Source of the DNA: Actinomycetaceae bacterium
Lineage (GTDB): Bacteria > Actinomycetota > Actinomycetes > Actinomycetales > Actinomycetaceae
Direction of reading: 5' to 3'
NCBI GenBank assembly: GCA_030532405.1
Contig: JAUNLF010000005.1
Coordinates: 124,001-188,000 of the forward strand
Length of the DNA: 64,000 nt
Part shown: positions 44,386 through 53,399 of the stretch, piece after piece
Layout: each line of letters starts with the position of its first letter
Position numbering within the stretch: position 1 is the stretch's first letter
The notes under the pieces: model-generated
Told to the model about the DNA's origin: nothing
The model's input: the letters and a program-made list of their open reading frames with translations, nothing else
Databases searched by the model: none
Program-made: the position numbers and the translations under genes

Positions 44386-45974
44386 CGAACTGCCCTGCTT
44401 TCAACCTCGGAAGAATCCACGTTCGGAACGTGTTCAATGTCGAACGTGCCTTGGAAAATCCAGTCATCCAACGCCGTTTGGCGCACCTGGCGGCCGTACA
44501 AGATCGGCCATAGGCCGATCCAACGGTTCTTCAAGAACAGGCGCATGAGGTCGGTAATGTCCTCCACGTTGCCGCGCCCAATCTGCTGGGTGATGCCGGC
44601 GGCGCGCATCGAGCAGAAGCCGCCCTGACACGGACCCATGCCCAGGCGGAGCTGGCGGCGAAGGTCGTCGAACGTTGCGTTCGGTTGCGCTTCGAGCAGG
44701 TCGACGAACATCTTGCGGTTCATCAGCTCGCATTCGCAAACAATCTGTTGGTCGAAGCGGTCTTCTTCGCGCTCTTTCAGGCGGTGCGTGACCTTGTAGT
44801 TGTCGCCGCGTTCGGTGCCGGGCATGATTTCTTCGGCTGTGCGGCACGGGCGCCAATCGTTCATTTGGCGGCACATCAAGTCGACGGCGTTCTTTGCCAT
44901 TAGGCGGTAGGTGGTTAGCTTGCCGCCCGCGATGGTGATGAGGCCGGAGATGTCGTCGCGTTCCTTGTGGTCGATGATCGACATGGTGCGCGACATGTGC
45001 CTGGTGTCCGATGCGGCAACGCGTGAATCCTTAACCAGGGGACGCGCGCCTGCCCACGCGTGTACGGCACGCGATTCGCGGAATCCTGGGATTAGGACTT
45101 CGCCGGCGTCAAGCATTTGCTGGACTTCGTTGCGGGGGATCTCCAGGTGGTCCGGATCATCTACAGCAACGTCGGTGGTGCCAATAATCGAAACCGTGTG
45201 GACGGGAACCAGAATGTCACCGTCGGAGGGCGGGATGCATCGGTTGACCACCTGGTTTACCAGGCGGTGGTTCATGGCGATCATGATGCCGCGGCCGGGA
45301 ACAACGTCTACGCCGTGAGCTCCCGCCATGGCTGCGATCTGTCCGGCCCACGGGCCGCCCGCGTTGATGACGAACTTGCAGTCAATGGTGACGTCTTCGC
45401 CGGTCTTAGTGCCGTGCGCGCGCACCGCGATAACTTGTCCGTACGCGGTTTCGATCTTGTCTACGCGGTGGTAGGTGAGGATTTGGCCGCCGTATTTTTG
45501 GGCGGAGCGAATCGCGCCCCACAGCATTGCCCAACCGTCGACCGTCTTGTCTTTAACCTTGATGGCTCGCAGGATTCCCGGGTTTAGGCGGGGTTCTTGT
45601 CGCAGAGCTTCTTCAGGGGAGATTTCTTCGGCCCAAACTCCGGTTTCGCTGGCGCCCTTTAGGAACTTGTCCGCGAAGTCGGGATCGTCCTCGGGGGTGA
45701 CTACGAATAGGCCGCCGGTGTCTTCCACGGCGTCGGGGTGTAGGTTTGCAATAATTTCGTTTTCTTGCGCGCATTCGGCTGCCGAGATGGGGTCGGAAAC
45801 CACGTAGCGTCCACCGGAGTGCAGCAGTCCGTGGTATCGGCCTGTCGTGCCCTGTCCGAGGTCCGCGCGCTCTACCAAGACTGCGCGGAAGCCGCGCATA
45901 ACAAGGTCTCTCAAAACGCCGACGCCGGTGGCTCCACCACCGATGACTACGACGTCAGTTTCGAGTTTCTTCAT
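44382..45974 (-). CDS. glpA: Anaerobic glycerol-3-phosphate dehydrogenase subunit A
   Basis: Oxidises sn-glycerol-3-phosphate to dihydroxyacetone phosphate with FAD. 530 residues. N-terminal FAD motif VVVIGGGATGVGVLRDL, then QGTTGRYHGLLHSGGRYV. A C-terminal BFD-like [2Fe-2S] domain with four cysteines is CEC (about 415) and GPCQGGFC (about 450). AGGAG lies 6 nt before the ATG. Likely co-regulated with glpK: their upstream regions share an 11-bp site. Confidence 0.95.
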   Translation of the reverse strand: MKKLETDVVVIGGGATGVGVLRDLVMRGFRAVLVERADLGQGTTGRYHGLLHSGGRYVVSDPISAAECAQENEIIANLHPDAVEDTGGLFVVTPEDDPDFADKFLKGASETGVWAEEISPEEALRQEPRLNPGILRAIKVKDKTVDGWAMLWGAIRSAQKYGGQILTYHRVDKIETAYGQVIAVRAHGTKTGEDVTIDCKFVINAGGPWAGQIAAMAGAHGVDVVPGRGIMIAMNHRLVNQVVNRCIPPSDGDILVPVHTVSIIGTTDVAVDDPDHLEIPRNEVQQMLDAGEVLIPGFRESRAVHAWAGARPLVKDSRVAASDTRHMSRTMSIIDHKERDDISGLITIAGGKLTTYRLMAKNAVDLMCRQMNDWRPCRTAEEIMPGTERGDNYKVTHRLKEREEDRFDQQIVCECELMNRKMFVDLLEAQPNATFDDLRRQLRLGMGPCQGGFCSMRAAGITQQIGRGNVEDITDLMRLFLKNRWIGLWPILYGRQVRQTALDDWIFQGTFDIEHVPNVDSSEVESRAVR

Positions 45975-46411
45975 TGATTACTCCTGGTCATTGGCGGGTA
46001 AGGGAATGCCCGCTCGTAAGCCCATTTCCTTATCAGCGTAGGGCCCAAAAACTGGGTGGAAGTCCGTTTCTTCGGATTCCCACAATTCGGATAGAGGGGT
46101 GCAAATTTGTGCACTGTTCATGCGCTGTTTTTCGCGAATTTAAGCACTTCCACACTTTTTGGAGGTAGGTGCCTGGTTAAATTCTCACCTCCGGCAGCGT
46201 TGTCGGGTGGGCTGTTTTGGCGCAAAACTGAGGCATTTACGTCACGCGCCGGTTGTGAAAATAGTGACGCGTTAGCGGTTCGTGAAAATCTGTGCGCATC
46301 TTTGCGCGTACGTGCAGGCCTGTTTTGTGTGCGTTTGAAATGGATTTTGCGAACGAGGGCGAGCCTTGCGAACCCGGGGTTAGGGATCTTGTAAAACTGC
46401 GCGCGCAAAAT
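45975..46411. other. glpABC promoter region, no gene seen
   Basis: A 437-bp gap between the glpK 3' end and glpA. It carries ACTGTTCATGC at 46113-46123, the reverse complement of a site near glpK, and an imperfect GTGCAAATTTGTGCAC repeat just beside it (46100-46114). Short open frames exist, but their composition is not protein-like. Confidence 0.5.
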
Positions 46412-46440
46412 GCGGCCCCGAGAAAAATTCTCGGGGCCGC
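46412..46440 (-). terminator. Terminator after glpK
   Basis: 13-bp perfect stem GCGGCCCCGAGAA/TTCTCGGGGCCGC, AAA loop, followed on the minus strand by ATTTTG. Confidence 0.85.
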
Positions 46441-46481
46441 AAAGGGTGACTAACTAGAACGGGTGTCTAGCAGGTCTTTAG

Positions 46482-48011
46482 TTAGCTGAGCTTGACGTCG
46501 TCATCAACCCAGTCGAACGTGCGGGTTACAGCCTTCTTCCACAGACGGTAGGTGCGCTCGCGCTCCTTTTCGTCCATCTTCGGGGTCCAGCGCTTGCCCT
46601 CGGACCAGTTGTCGATAACGTCCTGCTCGCCTTCCCAGAAGCCGACTGCGATACCGGCTGCGTACGCTGCGCCAAGTGCCGTGGTCTCCGTGACCTTCGG
46701 GGCGACAACGTCAACGCCGAGGACGTCGGCCTGGAACTGCATGAGCATGTCGTTGGCAACCATGCCGCCGTCAACGCGAAGCTCGGTTAGGTCAACACCG
46801 GAGTCGGCGTTCATCGCGTCGAGTACTTCGCGGGTCTGGAAGGCGGTTGCCTCCAGGGTTGCGCGAGCAATGTGGCCGACGTTGTTGTAGCGGGTGAGGC
46901 CAACGATCGCGCCGCGAGCGTCGTCCTTCCAGTACGGTGCGAACAGGCCTGAGAATGCGGGAACGAAGTAGACGCCGCCGTTGTCGTCAACGGTCTTGGC
47001 TAGGTCTTCGATTTCCGGAGCGGTCTTGATGACCTTCAGGTTGTCGCGTAGCCACTGTACGAGCGAGCCGGTTACTGCGATCGAGCCTTCGAGTGCGTAC
47101 TTGGTGGGCTGTTCGCCGATCTTGTAGCAAACCGTGGTGAGTAGGCCGTTGTCGGATGCGACGGCCTCTTCGCCGGTGTTGATCAGCATGAAGCAGCCGG
47201 TGCCGTACGTGTTCTTGGCCATGCCCTTTTCGAAGCAGGCCTGGCCGAATGTTGCTGCCTGCTGGTCGCCCAGGATGCCTGCGATCGGGGTGTCGATCAG
47301 CAAGGAGTCCTTGTCGCCGTAGCCGTAGACCTCGGAGGAGGAACGGATTTGCGGGAGCATCGACATCGGAATGCCCATGTCTGCGCAAATGTCTTCGCGC
47401 CACTTCAGGGTCTTGATGTCCATTAGCATCGTGCGCGAAGCGTTGGTCACGTCGGTTACGTGTACGCCGCCGTTCGGGCCGCCGGTCAGGTTCCACAGGG
47501 TCCAGGTGTCGGTGTTACCAAACAGTAGGTCGCCTGCCTCAGCCTTTTCGCGTGCGCCCTCAACATTGTCAAGGATCCACTTAATCTTCGGGCCCGAGAA
47601 GTAGGTCGAAAGCGGGAGGCCACAGCGGTCACGGTACTTGTCCGCGCCCTCTTCGCCACCTAGCTCACGAACGATGTCTGCGGTGCGGGTATCCTGCCAA
47701 ACGATAGCGTTGTAGACGGGCTCGCCGGTGTTCTTGTCCCAGACGATCGCGGTCTCGCGCTGGTTCGTAATACCAACGGCGGCAAGGCTGTGACGGTTGA
47801 TGTCAGCGCGGGAGAGTGCTGAACCAATAGCGTCGCGGACGTTGTCCCTGATCTCGATCGGGTTGTGCTCAACCCAGCCTGCCTTCGGGAAGATCTGCTC
47901 GTGCTCGAGCTGACCTACCGAGACAATCTCGCCATCGTGGTTGAAGACGATAGCGCGCGATGACGTAGTGCCCTGGTCAATGGCGAGTACGTACTTCTTG
48001 TTATCGGTCAT
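46482..48011 (-). CDS. glpK: Glycerol kinase
   Basis: Phosphorylates glycerol to glycerol-3-phosphate, the substrate of GlpABC. 509 residues from ATG 48011 ([19 protein letters not shown]), with AAGG upstream. The 54-residue upstream extension of the frame is intergenic. FGGY signatures are present: [39 protein letters not shown] and [16 protein letters not shown]. No glycerol facilitator (glpF) gene is adjacent. Divergent from a SorC-type regulator that probably controls it. Confidence 0.97.
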   Translation of the reverse strand: MTDNKKYVLAIDQGTTSSRAIVFNHDGEIVSVGQLEHEQIFPKAGWVEHNPIEIRDNVRDAIGSALSRADINRHSLAAVGITNQRETAIVWDKNTGEPVYNAIVWQDTRTADIVRELGGEEGADKYRDRCGLPLSTYFSGPKIKWILDNVEGAREKAEAGDLLFGNTDTWTLWNLTGGPNGGVHVTDVTNASRTMLMDIKTLKWREDICADMGIPMSMLPQIRSSSEVYGYGDKDSLLIDTPIAGILGDQQAATFGQACFEKGMAKNTYGTGCFMLINTGEEAVASDNGLLTTVCYKIGEQPTKYALEGSIAVTGSLVQWLRDNLKVIKTAPEIEDLAKTVDDNGGVYFVPAFSGLFAPYWKDDARGAIVGLTRYNNVGHIARATLEATAFQTREVLDAMNADSGVDLTELRVDGGMVANDMLMQFQADVLGVDVVAPKVTETTALGAAYAAGIAVGFWEGEQDVIDNWSEGKRWTPKMDEKERERTYRLWKKAVTRTFDWVDDDVKLS

Positions 48012-48106
48012 GCTTACCTTCACTTCCTTGTGTAAAAGCTTTTTTAAATGGCAGCTGGTCGAAAATCGACCTCGGTAGATATTGTTACCTATTTTGTGGC
48101 ACAGAT

Positions 48107-48122
48107 TGCATGCATGAACTGT
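48107..48122. promoter_or_regulatory. Candidate glycerol-regulon operator between glpK and the SorC-type regulator
   Basis: Contains the palindrome TGCATGCA and GCATGAACTGT (48112-48122). GCATGAACAGT recurs on the minus strand upstream of glpA at 46123-46113. It sits about 100 bp before glpK and about 45 bp before the regulator start, fitting joint control. Inference from a shared 11-mer with one variable base. Confidence 0.5.
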
Positions 48123-48165
48123 CAAGCTTCTGAATTGAACAGCCGTGCATGGCACACTAATAAGC

Positions 48166-49134
48166 GTGACCATACGTGATAACGACGCTCATGAAGCGGC
48201 TTCTATGTACTACTTGCAGGGCGAGACTATGGAGACGATTGCTCGTCACCTAGGTGTTTCTCGCTCTTCCGTGTCGCGCCTGCTTGCGTATGCTCGCGAA
48301 TCCGGGCTTGTCCGCATTACGGTTGCGCCTGCCCCGGGCGAGCGCGGCACTTTGGCGGGCGAACTGAATCAGATTTTCGGCATCCGGTCCACTGTTGTGC
48401 GCGTGCGTGACTATGACACGGGCGTTAATCGCTTAGATAACGTGGCTAAGGTTGCCGCGGAACGCCTGTTGGATATCGTCGAGCCTGGAAACATTATTGG
48501 TATTGCGTGGGGAAATACGACCGCGGAAGTTACCCGGCATATTCCACCCGTCGAGGTCGAGAACACGACGGTTGTCCAACTAAATGGTGCCGCGTCGGCG
48601 TCCGGGACGGGTGTGCGTTACATTGACACGACGATTTCGCAGGCGGCCGAGGCTCTTGGTGCAGAGATGGTGCACTTCCCGGTGCCCGCGTTCTTTGACT
48701 ATGAGGAAACAAAGAACGCGATGTGGCGGGAACGCTCTGTTAAAGCGGTTGTGAACCTGATCGAGCATGCCGACGTTGCCGTGTTTGGCGTTGGAGCATT
48801 CGGTGGGGACGTGCCGTCGCACGTGTACTCCGCGGGGTATTTGGAAGCTGGCGATATTGCGAATGTTCGCCGCGAAGGCGTTGTGGGTGATATTTGTACG
48901 ATTTTGATTCGCGAGGACGGATCGTACAAAGACATGGCTATCAACCGGCGAGCTTCCGGGCCTACTCCGGAGTTGCTGAAGACTATCCCTCGCCGCCTGT
49001 GCGTGGTTGCGGGTGAGGCGAAAGCTATCCCTCTGGTGGGTGCGTTGCGCGCCGGTGTGGTTACCGACCTGGTGGTGGATGATCGCACTGCCCGCCGAGT
49101 GTTGGAACGCGTACGCACGTCCGGCCTCCGATAG
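48166..49134 (+). CDS. SorC/DeoR-type sugar-binding transcriptional regulator
   Basis: 322 residues from GTG 48166 ([20 protein letters not shown]). N-terminal helix-turn-helix (about 10-50: [29 protein letters not shown]). A large C-terminal SorC effector domain contains [13 protein letters not shown], a phosphosugar-type binding loop, and FGVGAF. The family senses phosphorylated sugars or polyols; here glycerol-3-phosphate or a glycolytic intermediate is the natural guess, because the gene is divergent from glpK (inference). No Shine-Dalgarno is visible; the frame could also begin at 48145. Confidence 0.88.
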   Translation: MTIRDNDAHEAASMYYLQGETMETIARHLGVSRSSVSRLLAYARESGLVRITVAPAPGERGTLAGELNQIFGIRSTVVRVRDYDTGVNRLDNVAKVAAERLLDIVEPGNIIGIAWGNTTAEVTRHIPPVEVENTTVVQLNGAASASGTGVRYIDTTISQAAEALGAEMVHFPVPAFFDYEETKNAMWRERSVKAVVNLIEHADVAVFGVGAFGGDVPSHVYSAGYLEAGDIANVRREGVVGDICTILIREDGSYKDMAINRRASGPTPELLKTIPRRLCVVAGEAKAIPLVGALRAGVVTDLVVDDRTARRVLERVRTSGLR

Positions 49135-49148
49135 CGCATAATGGCGGG

Positions 49149-49700
49149 GTGCTAGAAACGTCGCCGGAACTGTCAACTCGTGGATTTACAATCCGCCGCG
49201 CCCTGCCGCGCGACGTGCGCCAAATCGCGAAGATTACACAGCCTTATATTGACCGCAATATTTTGGTTGCGAAAAAGCTGATCGCGTATTTCGAAGACGT
49301 CCAAGAGTTTATGGTCGCCGTCGACGAGGGCACTAATGAAGTTGTTGCCTGCGGCGCTCTGCACGTGCTGTGGGATGACATTGCGGAGGTCCGCACGCTT
49401 GCCGTCAGCAGCGATTACCTTGGCCGCGGATTGGGATCTTTACTATTGAGGACGTTGATTGCACGCGCTCGATGTATGGAGCTTGAACGCGTCTTTTGTC
49501 TGACCTTCGAAGTGGACTTCTTTGCCCGCCACGGGTTTGAGGAGCTAGAAGGCATGGCTGTTGGCGTGGACGTGTATGAGCAAATGCTTGAAACGCACGA
49601 TGACGGTGTGCGCGAGTTCCTTGACCTCGCGTCGGTCAAACCAAACACTTTGGGTAACACGCGCATGATCCTGGAGCTGTCCGAGCACCTCGCGAAATAG
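49149..49700 (+). CDS. argA: N-acetylglutamate synthase (GNAT type, mycobacterial ArgA-like)
   Basis: GNAT acetyltransferase of 183 residues that closely follows the short actinobacterial ArgA pattern (Rv2747 type). Segments: QEFMVAVDEG, CGALHVLWDDIAEVRTLAV, the acetyl-CoA loop YLGRGLGSLL, FCLTFEVDFFARHGF and the C-terminal VKPNTLGNTRM. It makes N-acetylglutamate for arginine synthesis. GTG start without Shine-Dalgarno: CATAAT ends 6 nt upstream, so it is probably leaderless. No other arg gene is nearby. Confidence 0.9.
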   Translation: MLETSPELSTRGFTIRRALPRDVRQIAKITQPYIDRNILVAKKLIAYFEDVQEFMVAVDEGTNEVVACGALHVLWDDIAEVRTLAVSSDYLGRGLGSLLLRTLIARARCMELERVFCLTFEVDFFARHGFEELEGMAVGVDVYEQMLETHDDGVREFLDLASVKPNTLGNTRMILELSEHLAK

Positions 49701-49776
49701 CGCCAACATAGCGGTACTGCGGGGCGCGCCCCAAAACGCGGAGCAGGGTATTGCGGCGCTCGCCCTCGAATAATAA

Positions 49777-49810
49777 AACTGGGTTCTAGCAGGTAAGCCA
49801 GAACCCAGTT
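49777..49810. terminator. Bidirectional terminator between argA and the NYN gene
   Basis: 11-bp perfect stem AACTGGGTTCT/AGAACCCAGTT with a 12-nt loop, between convergent genes. Confidence 0.75.
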
Positions 49811-49837
49811 GTGATGATTCTTAAAACGCGAAGACCA

Positions 49838-50398
49838 CTATAGGAATTGGTAGGGGTCAAACTCGTCGAGCTCGATGATCTGCAAGCGCGGCAGCGGAAC
49901 TTGGAACGCGTTGATGTCGTGCTCCAGGTCCAGGATTTCAAGGCCGTGGTGAACCAGGTCGTGAAGGTTACCGGACAAGAACTCGGGGAAACCCATGATG
50001 CCAACGCGGCGTCCCGCGTCCAGTAGGCGTTCGATTTCGGGAACGAAGTCGCCGTCGTGGCTCGCCAGGATAACGTCACCGTGATCCTGCTCGGCGATCG
50101 CGTCTAGCATGCGCTTGATGCCTTCATCAACGACCTCTAGGTGCGAGGGGCCCGCGAGCGGAACCGGGCGGAACTCCATCGCAAGCAGTGCTTGGACGAA
50201 TCCCATCGGCATGTAGCCGGAGGACGCATTTAAGAAAAATAGGCCCTTCGCGTCTTGATTCCACACTTCTTTCGTGGATGTGAGGACGCGATCCCAGCGG
50301 GGCCGCTCTTCCGGTAGGGGCTTGTGGTCTAGTACTGAGACGCCCAAAGTGGCGTCAATGTTCTCGCCGTCAATAACGAGGTAGGTTAACGGTTCCAT
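49838..50398 (-). CDS. NYN/PIN-like domain protein (LabA/DUF88 family)
   Basis: 186 residues, a single NYN domain. The acidic metal-site residues are visible: YLVIDGENID at the N-terminus, then GDVILASHDGDFVPEIERLLDAG, and a final LHDLVHHGLEILDLEHDI. The family is predicted to cleave RNA, often structured or tRNA, with Mg2+. The partner here is unknown. The C-terminus is acidic and aromatic (LDEFDPYQFL). It lies downstream of pspA on the same strand but after a terminator, so it is probably transcribed separately. Confidence 0.88.
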   Translation of the reverse strand: MEPLTYLVIDGENIDATLGVSVLDHKPLPEERPRWDRVLTSTKEVWNQDAKGLFFLNASSGYMPMGFVQALLAMEFRPVPLAGPSHLEVVDEGIKRMLDAIAEQDHGDVILASHDGDFVPEIERLLDAGRRVGIMGFPEFLSGNLHDLVHHGLEILDLEHDINAFQVPLPRLQIIELDEFDPYQFL

Positions 50399-50410
50399 GG
50401 TTTAAAAGTT

Positions 50411-50447
50411 TAGCGGGTGAGCTCCAGCATTTTGGAGCCACCCGCTA
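50411..50447 (-). terminator. Terminator after pspA
   Basis: Two-part stem: TAGCGGGTG/CACCCGCTA outside and GCTCCA/TGGAGC inside, one bulged A, 6-nt loop. Confidence 0.8.
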
Positions 50448-50494
50448 AATCCTTCGTTTCAATCAGCAGTCCCACCGGGTGGGGGACTTGCTTG

Positions 50495-51214
50495 CTAGTT
50501 GTTCTTGTTCTTCAAAGCTGCCAGGCGAGCTTCGATTTCCGCGTTTGTGCCCGCGTTCTCGAGTTCATCGAACTGCGCTTCGAAGGAGTCTGCGGCCAGT
50601 TCTGCACGGCCCTGGGCGAGTGCTTCTTGACGGCGAACCTGATCTTCAAATCGGGACAGTTCCGAAGTGGGATCGAGGACGTTGATCGAGCTGACGGTGT
50701 CCTGCAGCTTCTCTTGAGCGGCAGCCGTCTTTTGGCGGGCTACAAGCTGGTCGCGGCGCCTCTTTAGGTCTTCGAGCTTCATCTTCGAAGAGTTCAGGCC
50801 GGCCTTCAGCTTTTCGACAACCTCGCGCTGGTTGCGGAGCATGTCTTCGGCGCCCTGCGCGGAACGCTCGTAGTCAAGCTGCTTGCCGAGGGCAACCTTT
50901 GCAAGGTTGTTCCACTTTGCGGCCTCATCGGTGTTGCCGGCCTCGGATGCCTGGTCTGCGCGCTGTGATGCGGCGACAGCCTTCTCGCCCCACTCGCGGG
51001 CGGCGTCAAGGTCAGCCTCGTAGTCCTTCTCGGCAAGACGCAGGTTGCCAATGGTTTGAGCTACAGCTTCTTCAGCTTCAGCGATGGAGTTGGTGTAGTC
51101 GCGAACTAGCTGGTCCAGCATCTTCTGCGGGTCCTCAGCGCGGTCCAAAAGCGCGTTGATGTTTGCCTTCGCTAGTTGGGTGATACGTCCAAGGATCGAC
51201 TGCTTTTCTGCCAT
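50495..51214 (-). CDS. pspA: Phage-shock protein A family (PspA/IM30/Vipp1-like)
   Basis: 239 residues, nearly all alpha-helical coiled coil: ILGRITQLAKANINALLDRAEDPQKMLDQLV at the N-terminus (short amphipathic helix 0 and helix 1), then long heptad-rich helices through EKLKAGLNSSKMKLEDLKRRRDQLVARQ. ESCRT-III-like polymers of this family repair or stabilise the cytoplasmic membrane. The gene follows a TPM-domain gene and a coiled-coil membrane protein on the same strand, suggesting an envelope-stress module. Two adjacent ATGs exist; the second is chosen here. PspB, PspC and PspF are absent. Confidence 0.92.
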   Translation of the reverse strand: MAEKQSILGRITQLAKANINALLDRAEDPQKMLDQLVRDYTNSIAEAEEAVAQTIGNLRLAEKDYEADLDAAREWGEKAVAASQRADQASEAGNTDEAAKWNNLAKVALGKQLDYERSAQGAEDMLRNQREVVEKLKAGLNSSKMKLEDLKRRRDQLVARQKTAAAQEKLQDTVSSINVLDPTSELSRFEDQVRRQEALAQGRAELAADSFEAQFDELENAGTNAEIEARLAALKNKNN

Positions 51215-51327
51215 CATAGGACTCTCTTTCTGTTTCGAGGTTGGTTGGTGTCTTACGTTTGTGGGTAAATACCCTTGATTTACTGCCTATTTTACGGTGT
51301 TTAGGTTAAGAACCGGCGACAAAAGCC

Positions 51328-53364
51328 TTAAAACTTCCCGGATCCGCCGGAAGAGAATCCGCCGCCAAAGCTGCCCGAGCCTCCGGAACCGAAGCCACCG
51401 AAGCCGCCGAAGCTACCCGAGCCTCCGGAGCTGAATCCGCCTCCGGAACCGAAGCTGCCGCCGCTGGATCCAAAACCTCCGCCGCGGTGGCCGCCTCCGC
51501 CGCCAAATAGTAGGCCACCCAGAATCATTGATCCGATGTCTAGCCCACCTTGTTGCTGTGGCTGAGGGAAATTTCGGTAGCCACCGTTTGACGGCCCGGA
51601 AGTGAGGTCGATAGCGCGGTTCGCGGCGATCAGTGCGTCCGACAGTAGGGTGAGTGCTTCGCCCGCGTTTGTTGACGCGATGTTTGCCGCTTGTCGGCGC
51701 TTGTTCTTCGCGTCGGCGACGAGTTCGCGCGCATCGTTGCCCGCCGTGTAAAGGTGTGCGGAAATGTGCGCGTCAGCACGCATGATCGCGTCGTCTACTT
51801 CACCGAAACGGTCATCCAGTCGCTTGCGGTTGCGAGTGTCTTGCGAATGCTTGTTACGAAGTGGAGCAAGTGCGCGGTCGAGGGCGTCCTCGGCCTCGCG
51901 AAGCTTTGAAAGCGCGCTAAGCGGGTCGGCCTGCCCCTTGCGGGCTTCGTGGCCAAACGTGATGGCCTCTTTAGCGTCGGCTACGAGAACGTCGAAAGCC
52001 ATTTGCCCGCGTGCCAGTTTGTCAACGTCGTTGAGGTCGGAGCTGATTGACGCGATAGCGTCAGCGAGTCGCTGTTTGGCGTTGTCAAGGTTCTTGGAGG
52101 CGTTCATGACCTCGTCGATTTGAGCAAGTGCCTGTCCGAGGGCGCGCTGTGCAATGTTGATGCTGAACACGGCGTCTTTGCGGTTGGAGTCCTGCATGGC
52201 TGACGCGTCGTCGAGCGCCTTGGACGCGGCGTCGAGTAGGCGATCGGCGGTTTCGGGGTTGTCCAAGATCGAGTAAATCGTCTGGGTAGTGTGAGTGAGC
52301 TTGAGCGATTCGATTTCTCGCTCTGAACGCCGGTTGCGGGCGCGCGCTTCGGTGACGCGGCTACGCATGGAAGTGATGTTGCTGCCGATGTTCGCTTCGA
52401 TGTCACGAAGCTTTGAGAACTGCTTTACATGCGAGTCCAACAAGTCGACAACTTCGTTGCAAATCCTCTCGATGCGATCAAGAATCGCGTGCTTTTCCTT
52501 ATCGCTAGACGCCTCGGAGTATTTGCTTTGCAACTGGAAAGCTTCGGTCATCTTGTTTTCAGCCGTGGAGACCGCCGATTTGAACCGGTCGGTTTCAAGC
52601 TCGCCGAACTGGGCGATCGCGAAAGCTAGGTCGTCAGCTGCTGCGCGGACAGTGTCGTCCGTGTTCATCAGCAGAACGTTCACCCGGTTAGCTCGCTCAG
52701 CTGGATCCGCAATCGTGCTGGCCTTGTTCGCGTCCTGAATTTTCTTTCGGGACTTCTTCTGCATTGCCCGGATAATCAAGATAATTACGACGACTGGGAG
52801 GGCAAAGATGATGAACACAATGATGTAAGAGATCGCGGTAACGGTTAGCGAGTCCCGTTCAACTTCGTACCCCGGATCCGGTGCGGTTTGGTCACCGCCG
52901 GTTAGTAGCACTGAGGTCATTCCACTTGTTGCCGCGGCGATGCTCGCGCCGTTTAGATTATCCGAATCAAGGTTTTGCGCGCCCTGCCTTGCCGCATCAG
53001 AGGCGTGCGACTGGGATACGCTCGCGGCCGGTCCGACGCACAGGTTGTATTCGCCGATGTCTGTGGCAAGTGCCCAAACTACCGCGGATGACTCGATGTT
53101 AGAGGTCTGCCCGAGCTCAAAGCACCAGTCGTCCATGCTCAAGTCTTCAAAGTCACGGGTCACTACTAAGTAGTAGGGGATGCCTTCACTTGCCAGGGCG
53201 CTGACATCATCTTCGATTCCGGCCTTGTCCTCATCGGATAAGATTCCGACTTCATCGTAAACGTGGCTGGAACTGTCCAACCCGGGTACTGCCAGCGCGG
53301 ATATCGGGGCAAAAAAGATTACCGTAAGCGCCAGCAGGGTCGAAACTAATCCGCGATTCTTCAT
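51328..53364 (-). CDS. TPM-domain (Psb32/TLP18.3-like) secreted-membrane protein with Gly/Ser-rich tail
   Basis: 678 residues. A signal peptide (1-25, ending ISALAVPG) precedes an extracytoplasmic TPM domain (about 28-150: VYDEVGILSDEDKAGIEDDVSAL). A membrane span (about 185-207) and long cytoplasmic coiled coils (about 210-570) follow. The C-terminus is a Gly/Ser/Phe-rich low-complexity tail (repeats of GGSGSFGG type, about 610-678). TPM domains occur in photosystem-repair proteins and in unrelated membrane maintenance proteins; catalytic activity is disputed. The joined coiled coil and the neighbouring pspA suggest a scaffold that links the cell exterior to PspA. Inference. Confidence 0.85.
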   Translation of the reverse strand: MKNRGLVSTLLALTVIFFAPISALAVPGLDSSSHVYDEVGILSDEDKAGIEDDVSALASEGIPYYLVVTRDFEDLSMDDWCFELGQTSNIESSAVVWALATDIGEYNLCVGPAASVSQSHASDAARQGAQNLDSDNLNGASIAAATSGMTSVLLTGGDQTAPDPGYEVERDSLTVTAISYIIVFIIFALPVVVIILIIRAMQKKSRKKIQDANKASTIADPAERANRVNVLLMNTDDTVRAAADDLAFAIAQFGELETDRFKSAVSTAENKMTEAFQLQSKYSEASSDKEKHAILDRIERICNEVVDLLDSHVKQFSKLRDIEANIGSNITSMRSRVTEARARNRRSEREIESLKLTHTTQTIYSILDNPETADRLLDAASKALDDASAMQDSNRKDAVFSINIAQRALGQALAQIDEVMNASKNLDNAKQRLADAIASISSDLNDVDKLARGQMAFDVLVADAKEAITFGHEARKGQADPLSALSKLREAEDALDRALAPLRNKHSQDTRNRKRLDDRFGEVDDAIMRADAHISAHLYTAGNDARELVADAKNKRRQAANIASTNAGEALTLLSDALIAANRAIDLTSGPSNGGYRNFPQPQQQGGLDIGSMILGGLLFGGGGGHRGGGFGSSGGSFGSGGGFSSGGSGSFGGFGGFGSGGSGSFGGGFSSGGSGKF

Positions 53365-53399
53365 ACCTCCAGTTTGGCGGATATTGTTGCACGTGTCAT

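Noticed and set aside
46107-46408. Short open frames (about 95 residues on each strand) in the glpA upstream region
   Set aside because: No ribosome site, unlike-protein composition, and the region looks like promoter DNA.
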